Source of the DNA: DAOUKH01 sp964291475
GTDB taxonomy: Bacteria; Chloroflexota; Dehalococcoidia; SHYB01
Direction: 5' to 3'
NCBI GenBank assembly: GCA_964291475.2
Contig: OZ220083.1
Location: 372,001 to 436,000 of the forward strand
Length of the DNA: 64,000 bases
The position numbers and the translations under genes were made by a program. This document shows, in pieces, positions 1 to 11,193 of this stretch; the first letter of the stretch is position 1, and each line of letters begins with the position of its first letter. The notes under the pieces were generated by a model. That model had not been told where the DNA came from. It worked only from the letters and a program-made list of their open reading frames with translations, and ran no database searches.

Positions 1-1207
1 TCAGGAAAGCGGACGCGACGCCGTAACGGCTGGCCTCGACGGCGGCGAGCACCGAGCTGGTGTTCGGGGGATAGAAGAGCCCCATGCCGAGGCCGAGGCT
101 GGCCGCCGCGAGGCTCGCCACGTAGAAGGGCGTCTCCGTCCCCGCGAACGAGAAGCCGACGAGACCGGCGGCGACGATGATGGCGCCGGCCGTCGATGGA
201 ATCCGTGGGCCGATCTTGTCGGAGAGCCTGCCCGCTACCGGCCCCGCGATTGCGAGAAGGAAGGCCGTCGGCGTCATGATGAGCGCCGCCTCACGGGGCC
301 GGTAGTCCAGCACGCCCTGAAGGTAGAACGGCGTGATCATGACGTAGGTCGATGCCGCGGTGAAAACCAGCCATCCGGCGATCCCGCCCAGGGTGAAGGC
401 CGCCCGCCGGAAGAGCCTGAGGTCGATCATGGGCTGCTCGGCCCGCAGCTCCGCCACGATGAAGAGGCCGAGGGAGAGGACCGCCGCCGCGGCGAAGGTC
501 AGCACGAAGGGCGACGTCCATCCGACCTCGCTTCCCCGGCTGAAGACCAGCAGGATGCTCACCAGGGCGGTCGACGACGTCACCACGCCGGCCCAGTCCG
601 TCTTGCCGCCCTGAGCGCTCGGCGTCCCGATGGCCGACTCCCGCAACGTGAAGACCGCGAAGAGCCCGCCGATCGGGGCCAGGACCGTGTTCACCAGGAA
701 GACGGAGCGCCAGTCGAAGGCGTCGACGAGCACGCCGCCGATGGGCGGCCCCGTCACCGCCCCCAGCGCCACGACCGTGGATATGAGGCCCAGCGCGCGG
801 CCGCGCTCCTGGGGCGGGAAGACGGCCACCGAGATCGCCATGCTCAGGCCCTGCACCGCCGCGGCCCCCACGGCCTGGATGGCCCGCGCTCCGAACAGCC
901 AGGGCAGACTCGGCGCGGCGGCGGCGAGCGCGGCCCCGCCGCCCAGCAGCAGAAAGCCGAGGACATAGAGCTTCTTCCGCCCCAGGCGGTCGGAGGCGCT
1001 GCCGATGGGCAGCAGGACGGCGGAGATGATCACCAGGTAGATCAGCACGATCCACTGCACGGAGGTCAGGCTGGCGTCGAAGTGCGCCGTGATCGTGGGC
1101 AGCGCGATGTTGACGATGCCCATGTCGATCACCGTCGAATAGACGCCCATCGCCGCCGCGGCGAGGACGATCCACTTGTAGTTCGGCGAGCCGGTGTCGA
1201 TGCGCAT
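1..1207 (-). CDS. MFS drug:H+ antiporter (DHA2/EmrB-like), 3' end outside window
   Basis: An inner-membrane multidrug or metabolite exporter of the 14-TM DHA2 branch of the major facilitator superfamily. Reading from an ATG at 1207, the protein opens MRIDTGSPNYKW and enters TM1. Visible family motifs are the D1-like segment DMGIVNIALP (residues 28-37), the loop 2-3 motif A GSASDRLGRKK (69-79) and the antiporter motif C region GAVTGPPIGG (149-158). Hydrophobic segments continue to the window edge, so about 400 residues are present and the C-terminus is missing. The upstream side (1208-1483) carries dispersed repeats rather than a clear promoter. Substrate cannot be told from sequence. Family call is firm, substrate unknown. 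Confidence 0.88.
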   Translation of the reverse strand, partial: MRIDTGSPNYKWIVLAAAAMGVYSTVIDMGIVNIALPTITAHFDASLTSVQWIVLIYLVIISAVLLPIGSASDRLGRKKLYVLGFLLLGGGAALAAAAPSLPWLFGARAIQAVGAAAVQGLSMAISVAVFPPQERGRALGLISTVVALGAVTGPPIGGVLVDAFDWRSVFLVNTVLAPIGGLFAVFTLRESAIGTPSAQGGKTDWAGVVTSSTALVSILLVFSRGSEVGWTSPFVLTFAAAAVLSLGLFIVAELRAEQPMIDLRLFRRAAFTLGGIAGWLVFTAASTYVMITPFYLQGVLDYRPREAALIMTPTAFLLAIAGPVAGRLSDKIGPRIPSTAGAIIVAAGLVGFSFAGTETPFYVASLAAASLGLGMGLFYPPNTSSVLAAVEASRYGVASAFL

Positions 1208-1261
1208 GCGGTCTACGTGTCAGGTTCGGCGGGCGTGGGAGGCGCGCCCCGCGGGCGCGGG

Positions 1262-1400
1262 CGCGCCTGACGGCGCGCGCCCTCTCTCAAATCTCCCCCA
1301 GAGGGGGAGAGGCCGGAAGGGCGGGCGATTCGCGAATCGCCCCTACAGGGGAGGGGAGAAGACCTCGCCCGCACCCCTGGGCGACCACGAGGGTCGCGCC
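1262..1400. repeat. Dispersed intergenic repeat, module A (inverted copy)
   Basis: Between the MFS and DUF35 genes lies a copy, on the minus strand, of the window-wide module A: a short hairpin of the form CTCTCCCCCTCTGGGGGAGA followed by TTTGAGAGAGGGC. Here it is bordered by GGCGCGCGCC and followed by a second palindrome GGGCGATTCGCGAATCGCCC at 1320-1339. No gene is seen in 1208-1483. Confidence 0.7.
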
Positions 1401-1483
1401 TCCATGGATGATTCGCCGGCCCCGTCGGAGGTTGTGCAAAGGCCTCCAGCGGGAGAAGGGGAAGACCGGCGCGCGCCAAGCCG

Positions 1484-1888
1484 CTACACGGCCCGGAAGA
1501 CGGGGATGGTGTGCTCGCCGTCGAGGTCCTGGAAGTCGACCTGGACGGGCATGCCCTGGACGATGGCGTGCGGGTCCACGCCCAGGACGTTCGAGTAGAG
1601 GCGCGGGCCTTCGTCCAGCTCGATGATGGCGACGGCGTAGGGGGGCTCGAACGCGGGGTGGTAGGCCCGCGTCATCACGATCCAGGTGAAGACCGTGCCG
1701 CGGCCGTTCACGGGAAGCCACTCGTGGCCGGTGGCGGTGCACTTGGGGCAGGTCGCGCCCGGCGGGAAGCGGAAGGCGCCGCACTCCGTGCACTTGGGAA
1801 GGCGCAGCTCGCGCTCGCGGCAGTAGGCGTAGAAGGGGTCGAGGTCGGGGTTGGGAGCGGGAACGGGGCGCGTCGGATTCGTGGTCAT
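1484..1888 (-). CDS. Zn-ribbon/OB-fold protein (DUF35 family), thiolase partner
   Basis: A 134-residue DUF35 protein: an N-terminal rubredoxin-like zinc ribbon followed by an OB fold. The four zinc ligands are C33-x2-C36 and C47-x2-C50. DUF35 proteins form complexes with thiolase-superfamily subunits and bind the CoA thioester or hydratase partner, as in the steroid side-chain retro-aldolases (Ltp2-ChsH2) and benzylsuccinate-pathway BbsAB. It lies 22 nt downstream of the thiolase-like gene on the same strand, so the two are almost certainly co-transcribed and form one complex. The start ATG follows directly after the upstream stop. Function of the pair depends on the partner, which lacks thiolase cysteines. 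Confidence 0.9.
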   Translation of the reverse strand: MTTNPTRPVPAPNPDLDPFYAYCRERELRLPKCTECGAFRFPPGATCPKCTATGHEWLPVNGRGTVFTWIVMTRAYHPAFEPPYAVAIIELDEGPRLYSNVLGVDPHAIVQGMPVQVDFQDLDGEHTIPVFRAV

Positions 1889-1910
1889 ATCGCGTTACTC
1901 GGCCCGCCGT

Positions 1911-3050
1911 CTAGTTGCTCGGCGCGTCGGTCAGGACGGCGGTGAGGTGGTGCTGGATGATGCCGCCGTTGCCTCCGACCAGCGCCACGCGGCAGCCGGG
2001 GACCTGTCCGCCGCCGGCGTCGCCCCGCACCTGCCGGACGCCCTCGGTGAGCGACGTCCAGCCGTGGAGGTAGACCTCCGACAGCAGTCCGCCGCTGGTG
2101 TTCGTCGGCGTCGAGCCGCCGGGCCCCAGGTGGCCCTCCGCCGCGTAGGGGCCGCCCTCGCCCTTCTCGCAGAAGCCGTAGTCCTCGATGGTGATCAGCG
2201 TGGTGATGGTGAAGCAGTCGTAGAACTCGGTGACGTCGACGTCGGCGAGAGAGAGGCCCGCTTCCGCCAGCGCCTTGGGCCCGGCGATCTTGGCGGGCGA
2301 GGTCGTCAGGTCGTCGCGGTTGAGGAGGTCGCCCGGCCAGTGCCCCTGGCCCATGCCGGAGACGTAGACCGGCTTCCGGCGCATCGCCTTCGCCCGCTCC
2401 TCGGTGGTCACGATGATCGCCCGCCCGCCGTCGCTCACCAGGCAGCAGTCGTAGATGCGGAAGGGCTCGGCGATGAAGCGCCCGTCGAGGTAGTCCTCCA
2501 TCGACAGCGGCCGGTCGCGCATGGTGGCGATGGGGTTCCGGAGCGCCCACTCGCGCGTCGAGATCGCGATATGGCCCAGGTGCTCCTCGGTGGTGCCGTA
2601 GGCGTTCATGTGGGCGCGGGCGACGAGGGCGTAGCTCGCCGGTGCGCCGAACATGCCGTAGACGCCGGCGATGGGGTCGGCCATGTTCTTCCCCGGCGCC
2701 GCCCCGCCGTGCGGGTTCGACAGGTGCGAGTTTCCGTAGGCGATGAGTATCGTCTGCGCCATGCCGGACTCAATCGCGTGGACGGCCTGGTGGAGCAGCG
2801 TCATCGCGCCGTTTCCCCACGGCAGGCCGATCCCCTCGAAGCCCGGCTCGATGCCCAGCCCCTGCGTGATCTGGCCGGGGAAGACGTCGCCGCTGATCTG
2901 CGTCATCACCCCGTCGATGTCGTTGGGGGTCAGGCCGGCGTCGTTCAGCGCGGCTTGGGCCGCGTCGAGGGCGAAGCCCAGGTAGGTGCGCCCCGGCACG
3001 CGCCCCTGCTCGGTATAGCCGACCCCGGCGATGCATGCCCGCTGCGTCAT
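1911..3050 (-). CDS. Thiolase-superfamily protein lacking catalytic Cys (SCP-x/Ltp type)
   Basis: A 379-residue protein with the SCP-x/lipid-transfer-protein thiolase layout: MTQRACIAGVGYTEQG at the N-terminus, a TGGLLSEVYLHG-like segment near the C-terminus (HG conserved) and a glycine-rich end VALVGGNGG. The usual nucleophile segment (CASG-like) reads LPWGNGAMTLLH at about residues 77-88, with no Cys, and the second catalytic Cys of the C-terminal CxG motif is also absent (GGNGGIIQHH). This pattern matches thiolase-fold aldolases such as Ltp2, which use DUF35 partners and perform retro-aldol cleavage rather than Claisen chemistry. The adjacent DUF35 gene supports that reading. Family assignment is seen; the aldolase role is inferred. 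Confidence 0.82.
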   Translation of the reverse strand: MTQRACIAGVGYTEQGRVPGRTYLGFALDAAQAALNDAGLTPNDIDGVMTQISGDVFPGQITQGLGIEPGFEGIGLPWGNGAMTLLHQAVHAIESGMAQTILIAYGNSHLSNPHGGAAPGKNMADPIAGVYGMFGAPASYALVARAHMNAYGTTEEHLGHIAISTREWALRNPIATMRDRPLSMEDYLDGRFIAEPFRIYDCCLVSDGGRAIIVTTEERAKAMRRKPVYVSGMGQGHWPGDLLNRDDLTTSPAKIAGPKALAEAGLSLADVDVTEFYDCFTITTLITIEDYGFCEKGEGGPYAAEGHLGPGGSTPTNTSGGLLSEVYLHGWTSLTEGVRQVRGDAGGGQVPGCRVALVGGNGGIIQHHLTAVLTDAPSN

Positions 3051-3198
3051 GCCGCCCTCCCGTTCGCGATCCGCCTCATCTTATCGGACGCCGTTCTCCA
3101 AGCCAACGCCGACAGGGAGCGTCACGCGGGCCTTGCGAGAGACGTGACCGCTCCCCATGATGCGCCCGAACCACCGACCCTTGGAGCGCGATACCATC

Positions 3199-5094
<1,896 letters not shown>

Positions 5095-5193
5095 GAGAGG
5101 GCCGGGGCGGGGGGTCTTGCCTCTTCTCCCCGCGGGAGAAGCTTGAGATGAGGGGCCCCGCGCCAACCGCCACAGGCCATCGAGACCTGTCAC

Positions 5194-5919
5194 CTACCGC
5201 ACCGGCCGCGCGTACCAGCCTCCCCACATCCCCTTGCGGCGGCGGAAGAGCGCGATGAAGAGCGGGTTGGTCCAGACCAGGACCTTCCACAGCGGCCAGG
5301 TGTCGAAGCGGCGGGACGACGCCCGCACCCGTGGATTTCGGATGAAGCGGACCGTGCCGCCGGTCCGTTTGGCGAAGCGCTTGAGGCTCCAGTAGAAGTC
5401 GACGTCCTCGCCGATCCACGCGGTCTCGTCGTAGCCGCCGACATCGTCGAAGACAGACGCGCGGCAGAACTGCGTGGGGCCTTGGACCATGTCCATGAGC
5501 CGCGCCAACAGCCGCCAGGCGCGCAGGTGAAGTCTGACGAGCAAGCGCCGCGGGCGGTACTCCACGTCCACGCCGCCGCCCACGCAGGACGGGTCGTCCA
5601 TCGCGTCGTGGATGGCCGCGAGGAGCGTGGGCGGCGCGGTGACGTCCGCGTCGACGAAGACGAGCACGTCGCCTTCAGCGTGGCGCGCCCCGGCGTTGCG
5701 AGCCCGCGCGATCCCCTGCACGGGCTCGTGCACCACGGTTGCGCCCTTGCTCCGGGCGACGGCGGCGGTGTCGTCGGTGCTGTTGTTGTCGACGACGATC
5801 ACCTCGAACTCGGCGCCGGAATGGGATCGCAGGTGCGCCGCAGCGGCCTCGAGCGAGTCGAGCGTCGCGCCAATGTAGGCGGCCTCGTTGAAGGCGGGAA
5901 TGATGATCGAGAGCTTCAC
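5194..5919 (-). CDS. Family 2 glycosyltransferase (GT-A fold)
   Basis: A nucleotide-sugar-dependent GT2 enzyme of about 241 residues. The N-terminus VKLSIIIPAFNEA is the standard first strand, with the NDP-binding VVDNNSTDDT at about 42-51 and the metal-binding DAD at 90-92 (LVFVDADVT). A later GGGVDVEYR segment and the TAWIGEDVDF stretch match the acceptor and ED motifs. No transmembrane tail follows, so it is probably peripheral and glycosylates a lipid or polyketide-type acceptor. I chose the GTG at 5919 because family members start one to five residues before SIIIPAFNEA; an in-frame ATG at 5982 would add 21 residues. It diverges from purU with only about 90 nt between them. Confidence 0.87.
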   Translation of the reverse strand: MKLSIIIPAFNEAAYIGATLDSLEAAAAHLRSHSGAEFEVIVVDNNSTDDTAAVARSKGATVVHEPVQGIARARNAGARHAEGDVLVFVDADVTAPPTLLAAIHDAMDDPSCVGGGVDVEYRPRRLLVRLHLRAWRLLARLMDMVQGPTQFCRASVFDDVGGYDETAWIGEDVDFYWSLKRFAKRTGGTVRFIRNPRVRASSRRFDTWPLWKVLVWTNPLFIALFRRRKGMWGGWYARPVR

Positions 5920-6011
5920 CGGCAACACCGTGTCCAGTCTGTTACCCGCGCCTAAAGGATAGAGCACGCCCGCGCTGGACACCCCTCCGGCCCACTCGTA
6001 AGCTAACCCGC

Positions 6012-6875
6012 ATGGCGGCTCAGGGTCCGACGGCGACGCTGCTCCTTTCCTGTCCCGACCAGAAGGGTCTGGTTGCCGAGGTCGCCGGTTTCATCTACCG
6101 CCACGGCGGCAACATCGTCCACGCCGACCAGCACACCGACACCGAGTTGGGCGTCTTCCTGCAGTGCGTCGAGTGGGAGCTCGAGGGCTTTGGCCTGCCT
6201 CGCGACGGCATCGAGCGGGAGTTTGCGGTCCTCGCCGACCGGTTCGGCATGTCGTGGAGCCTGCACTTCTCCGACCACCTGCCGCGCATCGGCCTCATGG
6301 TCTCGAAGCAGGCGCACTGCTTCTACGACCTCTTCGCCCGCGTGCGCATGGGAGAGCTGCGCGCCGAAATCCCCATCGTCGTCAGCAACCACCCCGACCT
6401 CGGCGAGGCCACGCGCGCATTCGGCGCCGAGTTCGTCCACCTGCCCGTCACGCCTGAGACCAAGGCGGCGCAGGAGGCCGAGGCCTTCGACCGGTTCGAG
6501 GCCGCCGGCGCCGACCTCATCGTCCTGGCGCGCTATATGCAGATCTTGACCCCGGCGGCCATCGAGCGCTACCGCCACCGGATCATCAACATCCACCACT
6601 CCTTCCTCCCCGCCTTCGCCGGCGCGCGCCCCCGCCACCAGGCCTTCCGGCGCGGCGTCAAGGTCGTCGGGGCCACGGCCCACTACGCCACCGAAGGCCT
6701 CGACGAGGGCCCGATCATCGAGCAGGACGTCGTCCGCGTCGGCCACCGCGACTCCGTCGCCGACCTCATCCGCAAGGGCGCCGACCTGGAGAAGGTGGTC
6801 CTCGCCCGCGCCGTCGACCTCCACCTCCGCAACCGCGTCCTCACCTACGGCAACAAGACCGCCGTCTTCGCCTAG
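6012..6875 (+). CDS. purU: Formyltetrahydrofolate deformylase (PurU)
   Basis: Hydrolyses 10-formyl-THF to formate and THF, balancing the one-carbon pool and supplying formate to PurT-type purine synthesis. The 287 residues match full-length PurU: an N-terminal ACT domain (ATLLLSCPDQKGLVAEVAGF, about 8-80) that senses methionine/glycine in the E. coli enzyme, then a formyltransferase-fold catalytic domain. The catalytic signature NIHHSFLPAFAGARP lies at about 193-207 and the conserved Asp in THYA-like AHYATEGLDEGPIIEQD at about 230. The gene stands alone, divergent from the glycosyltransferase. The identification is strong. Confidence 0.95.
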   Translation: MAAQGPTATLLLSCPDQKGLVAEVAGFIYRHGGNIVHADQHTDTELGVFLQCVEWELEGFGLPRDGIEREFAVLADRFGMSWSLHFSDHLPRIGLMVSKQAHCFYDLFARVRMGELRAEIPIVVSNHPDLGEATRAFGAEFVHLPVTPETKAAQEAEAFDRFEAAGADLIVLARYMQILTPAAIERYRHRIINIHHSFLPAFAGARPRHQAFRRGVKVVGATAHYATEGLDEGPIIEQDVVRVGHRDSVADLIRKGADLEKVVLARAVDLHLRNRVLTYGNKTAVFA

Positions 6876-6959
6876 CCTCGCCTTAAGCCGCTCCTCCTCT
6901 GGAGACCTCTTACTAACCGGGGGCACCGAGGCTGAGGTAGCAGGCTCGCGTGGCCTGTG

Positions 6960-7012
6960 GCGGAGATGAGAGGCCCCCTCATCTCAATCTTCTCCTGGGG
7001 GAGAGGGTGGCC
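6960..7012. repeat. Dispersed repeat, module B (inverted copy)
   Basis: A lone module B in reverse orientation (GGCCCCCTCATCTCAATC then a CTTCTCC/GGGGGAG hairpin) between purU and the HdrD-like gene. The rest of 6876-7102 shows no gene. TAAAATTTTTGG at about 7025 is an AT-rich spot that could be part of a promoter for the next gene, but no good -35 is visible. Confidence 0.6.
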
Positions 7013-7102
7013 CGTGCGATGTGTTAAAATTTTTGGAGCCGAGGCGGCGGCAGTGGCACCTCCCTCCACAAGCTCACCCCTAGAACGGATAGTCCTCACC
7101 GG

Positions 7103-9211
7103 ATGATCGTCCCCGGCGACCTGTTCGGCGTCCTCCCTCTCTGGGTCCCGCTCTTCATCATCGGCGGTTTCGGCATCGCGGCCGGCTCCTACGCCATCTA
7201 CGCCCGCTTCGTGACCCCGGTCCTGCTGGGGAAGCGCGAAGACCCGCGCTTCGACCACCCCCTGCAACGCCTGTGGGGCATGGTGCTCGTCGTCTTCGGC
7301 CACCGGCGCGTGCTGATGAGCGTGTCGTGGCGCTGGCGCGACCTCGCCGGCATCGGCCACTTCATCATCTTCTGGGGCTTCATCTCGAAGCTGGTCGGCT
7401 ACACGCTCTTCCTCATCCTCGACCCCATCAAGCCCACCAACTCGGCCTTCGTGCTCTCGCCCACCGGCCTCGAGGTCTTCTTCTGGTGGCTCGACATTCT
7501 CACCGTGCTCGTACTTGCCTCGGTGATCTGGGCGGCGGTGCGGCGTTGGATCGGCCGTCCCAAGCGGCTGGAGGGACTCCAGGGCTACGAGCCGGGGATC
7601 ATCCTCATGGCGACAGGGTCGCTGATGCTGTTCCACCAGCTGACCCAGATCTCGATCGTCGCGGCGGCGGAGGCGAACACGGCGGCCGTCGCCTACCTCG
7701 GTGGGGCGATCACCCCGGAGATCGCCGCCGGGACCCCGATTTCGGGGAGCATCGGCACGGCGCTGGGATCGTCGGGATTCTCCGCCTCTGCGGCCAAGAC
7801 GCTGCACGGCATCTTCTACTGGGTGCACTTCCTCATCACGGTGAGTTTCTTCGTCTACATCCCGATGTCCAAGCACTTCCACATCATCGCCTCGCCGCTC
7901 AACGCCTACTTCCGGAAGCTGACCGCCCGCGGGGCGCTGCGGCCCATCCCCAACATGGAGGAGGCCGAGGTCTGGGGCGCTAAGCACCCCCACGAGTTCA
8001 CCTGGAAGGAGCTCGTCGACGGCTACGCCTGCGCCGTCTGCGGACGCTGCACCTTCAACTGCCCCGCCAACATCAGCGGCAAGCCGCTCTCGCCGATGGA
8101 CCTCGTCGAGGGGGTGAAGCACAACCTGCTCGAGGTCGCCCCCGCCGTCGCCAAGGCGGCGACGCAAGAGGAGCGCGAGCAGGCGTCCGAAGCGCAGCCG
8201 CTCCTGGGACGCCACTTTACCGAGGAGTGGGTCTGGGACTGCGTGACCTGCGGCGCGTGCGTCCAAGAGTGCCCGGTGCTCGTGGACCACATCGACAGCA
8301 TCGTCGACCTGCGGCGCTACCTGGTGATGACCGAGTCGAACATGCCGCCCACGGCCCAGCAGACGCTGCAAAGCCTGGAGACGCGCGGCCATCCCTGGCG
8401 GGGCGCGCAGGCGTCGCGGACGGATTGGACGGACGGCCTGCCGGTGAAGAGCCTGGGGAACGGCGCGGGGCCTTCGGAGACCGTGGACGTGCTGTTCTGG
8501 GTCGGCTGCACCGCCGCGCTCGAAGAGCGCAGCCAGGCCACCGCCCGGGCCATGGCCCGCGTCCTGGAACGCGCCGGGGTCAGCTACGCGATCCTGGGCA
8601 ACGCCGAGGGGTGCACCGGCGACCCGGCGCGGCGCATCGGCCACGAGTACCTGTTCGAGATCATGGCGCGGCGCAACGTCGAGGTGCTCGACGAGCACAA
8701 GCCGATGAAGATCGTCACCACCTGCCCCCACTGCTTCAACACGCTGAAGCACGAGTATCCCGACTTCGGCGGGGCCTACGAGGTCGAGCACTACGCCACT
8801 TTCGTGCGGCGGCTCATGGACGAGGGCAAACTGAAGCTGGGCAAGCCTATCGCCGCCAAGGTGACCTACCACGACTCCTGCTACCTGGGACGCCACAACG
8901 GCATCTACGACGAGCCCCGCGACATCGTGGCCGCCATCCCCGGCATCGAGCTTCAGGAGGTACCGCTCCGCAACCGCGAGCGCGGCTTCTGCTGCGGCGC
9001 CGGCGGCGGGCACATGTTCGTCGAGGAGGGCTCCGGCCGCCGCATCAACCACGTCCGCACCGAGCAGATCCTCGAGACGGCGCCCGACAAGATCGGCGTC
9101 TCTTGCCCCTTCTGCCTCCAAATGCTGACCGAGGGCGTCGAGTCCGCCGGCAAGGCCGGCGAGGTCGAGGTCGTGGACGTCATCGAGCTCGTCGGCGAGT
9201 CGATGGAGTAG
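7103..9211 (+). CDS. Membrane-anchored HdrD/GlcF-like (Fe-S)-binding oxidoreductase
   Basis: A 702-residue fusion of a NarI-like membrane domain with a heterodisulfide-reductase-D-type domain. About five hydrophobic segments occupy residues 1-260 with His residues suited to b-type haem. Two [4Fe-4S] ferredoxin motifs follow: CAVCGRCTFNCPA (about 312) and CVTCGACVQECPV (about 379). Two CCG-type cysteine domains close the protein, with TTCPHCFNTLKHEYP (about 540) and GFCCGAGGGHMF/SCPFCLQM (about 630-680). Related proteins pass electrons between the quinone pool and acyl-CoA dehydrogenase/ETF or thiol-disulfide systems in fatty-acid oxidation. No EtfAB lies next to it here, so the electron partner is unknown. 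The architecture is clear, the exact reaction inferred. Confidence 0.88.
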   Translation: MIVPGDLFGVLPLWVPLFIIGGFGIAAGSYAIYARFVTPVLLGKREDPRFDHPLQRLWGMVLVVFGHRRVLMSVSWRWRDLAGIGHFIIFWGFISKLVGYTLFLILDPIKPTNSAFVLSPTGLEVFFWWLDILTVLVLASVIWAAVRRWIGRPKRLEGLQGYEPGIILMATGSLMLFHQLTQISIVAAAEANTAAVAYLGGAITPEIAAGTPISGSIGTALGSSGFSASAAKTLHGIFYWVHFLITVSFFVYIPMSKHFHIIASPLNAYFRKLTARGALRPIPNMEEAEVWGAKHPHEFTWKELVDGYACAVCGRCTFNCPANISGKPLSPMDLVEGVKHNLLEVAPAVAKAATQEEREQASEAQPLLGRHFTEEWVWDCVTCGACVQECPVLVDHIDSIVDLRRYLVMTESNMPPTAQQTLQSLETRGHPWRGAQASRTDWTDGLPVKSLGNGAGPSETVDVLFWVGCTAALEERSQATARAMARVLERAGVSYAILGNAEGCTGDPARRIGHEYLFEIMARRNVEVLDEHKPMKIVTTCPHCFNTLKHEYPDFGGAYEVEHYATFVRRLMDEGKLKLGKPIAAKVTYHDSCYLGRHNGIYDEPRDIVAAIPGIELQEVPLRNRERGFCCGAGGGHMFVEEGSGRRINHVRTEQILETAPDKIGVSCPFCLQMLTEGVESAGKAGEVEVVDVIELVGESME

Positions 9212-9237
9212 GGCGCGGCCGTCTTCGATGGCCTCTG

Positions 9238-9375
9238 GTGGCCGTCGCGGGGCCCCTCATCTCAATCTTCTCCCGTGGGGAGAAGAGGCCGGACCACCCC
9301 ACCCCGGCCTCTCTCAGTCTCCCCCAGAGGGGAGCGGTTTGTGGTGCTCCCCCTGCGGGGAGGGTTAAGGTGTCG
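9238..9375. repeat. Dispersed repeat, modules B and A (inverted copy)
   Basis: Mirror-image copy of the two-part repeat: GGGGCCCCTCATCTCAATC plus the CTTCTCCC/GGGGAGAAG hairpin (module B), then GCCTCTCTCAGTCTCCCCCAG (module A). It fills the 260-nt gap between the HdrD-like and D-aminoacylase-like genes. Nothing else is recognisable there. Confidence 0.7.
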
Positions 9376-9471
9376 CCCCGTCCAGAGGAATGCGGGGGCA
9401 CTCTTCCGTCCGTTGGGCCGATGGCGTAAACTGGCCGCCGGAACTGTGATGCGAGCGAAAGGGGACTCGGC

Positions 9472-11169
9472 ATGAGCGAGATTCTCATCAAGGGCGGCAC
9501 GGTCGTGGACGGGACCGGTGAGCCTCGGCAGCAGGCCGACGTGCTGGTGCGCGACTCCGAGATCGCGGAGATCGGGCCCGGCCTGAGCACCTCCGGCGAA
9601 ACGATCGACGCGGCGGGGCTCGTGGTGACACCGGGCATCATCGACCCGCACACCCACCTCGACGGCCAGCTTATCTGGGAGCCGCGGGGCTCCTCGTCGT
9701 CCTGGCACGGCGTGACCACGGTGCTCATGGGCAACTGCGGCTACACGCTTGCCCCGGTGAAGCCCGAAGACCGTGACTACATCATTCAGATGTTCGGCCA
9801 AGTGGAAGAGATCGCGCCCAAGATCTTCCACGAGAACCTCCCGTGGGACTGGGTGACCACCGACCAGTACCTCGCCAGCATGGACAAGGGTTTGGGCGTC
9901 AACGCGGTGACCATGGTGGGCCACTCGACGCTGCGCTACTACGTGATGGGCGAGGCCGCCCTGGAGCGCGAGGCCACCGAGGCCGAAGTCGCCGAGATGC
10001 GGCGCGTGCTGCACGACGGCATCGAGGCCGGCGCGTTCGGCCTCACTACGTCGCGGGCGCCGAGCCACTTCGGAGCGCGCGGCGAGCCCGTCCCCAGCCG
10101 TCAGGCTGCCCCCGAGGAGCTCTACGCTCTGGCCGACGAGCTCAAGTCGCTCAACGCCACGGCCATGGGCCTCATCCCGCAGGGCCTCTTCGCGGGGATG
10201 AGCAAAGAGGACAAGGAGCTCATCTTCAACCTCGCCAAGCGCAGCGGCACGACGATCCAACTCAACGGCGTCAGCAACTCCGACGCCTGGGACTTCATGG
10301 CCGACTCGCGCACCAAGGGCGCCGAGATCTACGGCGTCGTGGCCTCGCAGCCCTTCTACAAGATCTTCAGCATTAACTCGGGCACGACGACCTTCAACAG
10401 CATGGACACGTGGTTCGACATCATGGGCAAAGCGCCCGAAATACGGCGTGCCCGCTTCGGCGACGCCTCGATCCGGCAACAGCTCCGCGACGAGGTCGAC
10501 GCCGAGGCCACGATGGACGCCCGCAACATGCGCCGCCCGCGCATCGTGTGGGACTACTTCACGGTGCACAAGGCGGCCACCGACGCGAACCGCGGCCTCA
10601 ACGGCAAGACCATCCCGCAGCTGGCCGGCGAGATGGGCAAGCACAAGGCCGACGTGCTCCTCGACCTCGCCCTCGCCGAGGACGGCGAGACGATGTTCGA
10701 GATGCGCTTCATGCCCGAGGAGCAGTGGCTCGCCGACGAGTCGCGGGCGCCCTTGCTCAACCACGCCCACGTCTCGCCGATGAACTCCGACGCCGGGGCG
10801 CACATCGCCAGCGAGTGCAAGAGCGGCGAGGCCTCCTACTTCCTGAAGAAGTGGGTCGTCGAGAACGAGGTCATGGACCTCGAGCACGGCGTCAAGAAGG
10901 TCACCGCCGACCACGCGCGGTGGATCGGGCTGACGGACCGCGGCGTGCTGAATCCCGGCATGAAGGCCGACATCGCCGTCTTCGACCTCGACAAGCTCGA
11001 AACGCACTACAAGGAGCCGAAGAACGACCTCCCCGGCGGCGACACCCGGTGGGTGCAGAACGCCGACGGCGTCGAGCACGTCCTGGTGAACGGCCGGCGC
11101 ACGATTGCCGGCGGCGAGGAGACGGGCGAGCTCCCCGCCGTGGTGCTGCGGAGCGGCTGGTACCGCTAG
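9472..11169 (+). CDS. Amidohydrolase, N-acyl-D-amino-acid deacylase family
   Basis: A metal-dependent amidohydrolase of the D-aminoacylase/dihydroorotase-like group, expected to cleave N-acyl-D-amino acids or related amides in the cytoplasm. The 565 residues show the small N-terminal beta domain (ILIKGGTVVDGTGEPRQQADVLVRD), the metal motif H60-T-H62 in IIDPHTHLDG, the metal-bridging Cys89 in MGNCGYTLAP characteristic of D-aminoacylases, and the C-terminal composite domain with GMKADIAVFDLDKL. The insert region with FKIFSINSGTTTF-like sequence is typical of the large environmental subfamily. Followed 24 nt later by an epimerase gene on the same strand, so probably co-transcribed. Confidence 0.9.
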   Translation: MSEILIKGGTVVDGTGEPRQQADVLVRDSEIAEIGPGLSTSGETIDAAGLVVTPGIIDPHTHLDGQLIWEPRGSSSSWHGVTTVLMGNCGYTLAPVKPEDRDYIIQMFGQVEEIAPKIFHENLPWDWVTTDQYLASMDKGLGVNAVTMVGHSTLRYYVMGEAALEREATEAEVAEMRRVLHDGIEAGAFGLTTSRAPSHFGARGEPVPSRQAAPEELYALADELKSLNATAMGLIPQGLFAGMSKEDKELIFNLAKRSGTTIQLNGVSNSDAWDFMADSRTKGAEIYGVVASQPFYKIFSINSGTTTFNSMDTWFDIMGKAPEIRRARFGDASIRQQLRDEVDAEATMDARNMRRPRIVWDYFTVHKAATDANRGLNGKTIPQLAGEMGKHKADVLLDLALAEDGETMFEMRFMPEEQWLADESRAPLLNHAHVSPMNSDAGAHIASECKSGEASYFLKKWVVENEVMDLEHGVKKVTADHARWIGLTDRGVLNPGMKADIAVFDLDKLETHYKEPKNDLPGGDTRWVQNADGVEHVLVNGRRTIAGGEETGELPAVVLRSGWYR

Positions 11170-11193
11170 CGCACCCCGGCGCGGCCCCACTCG

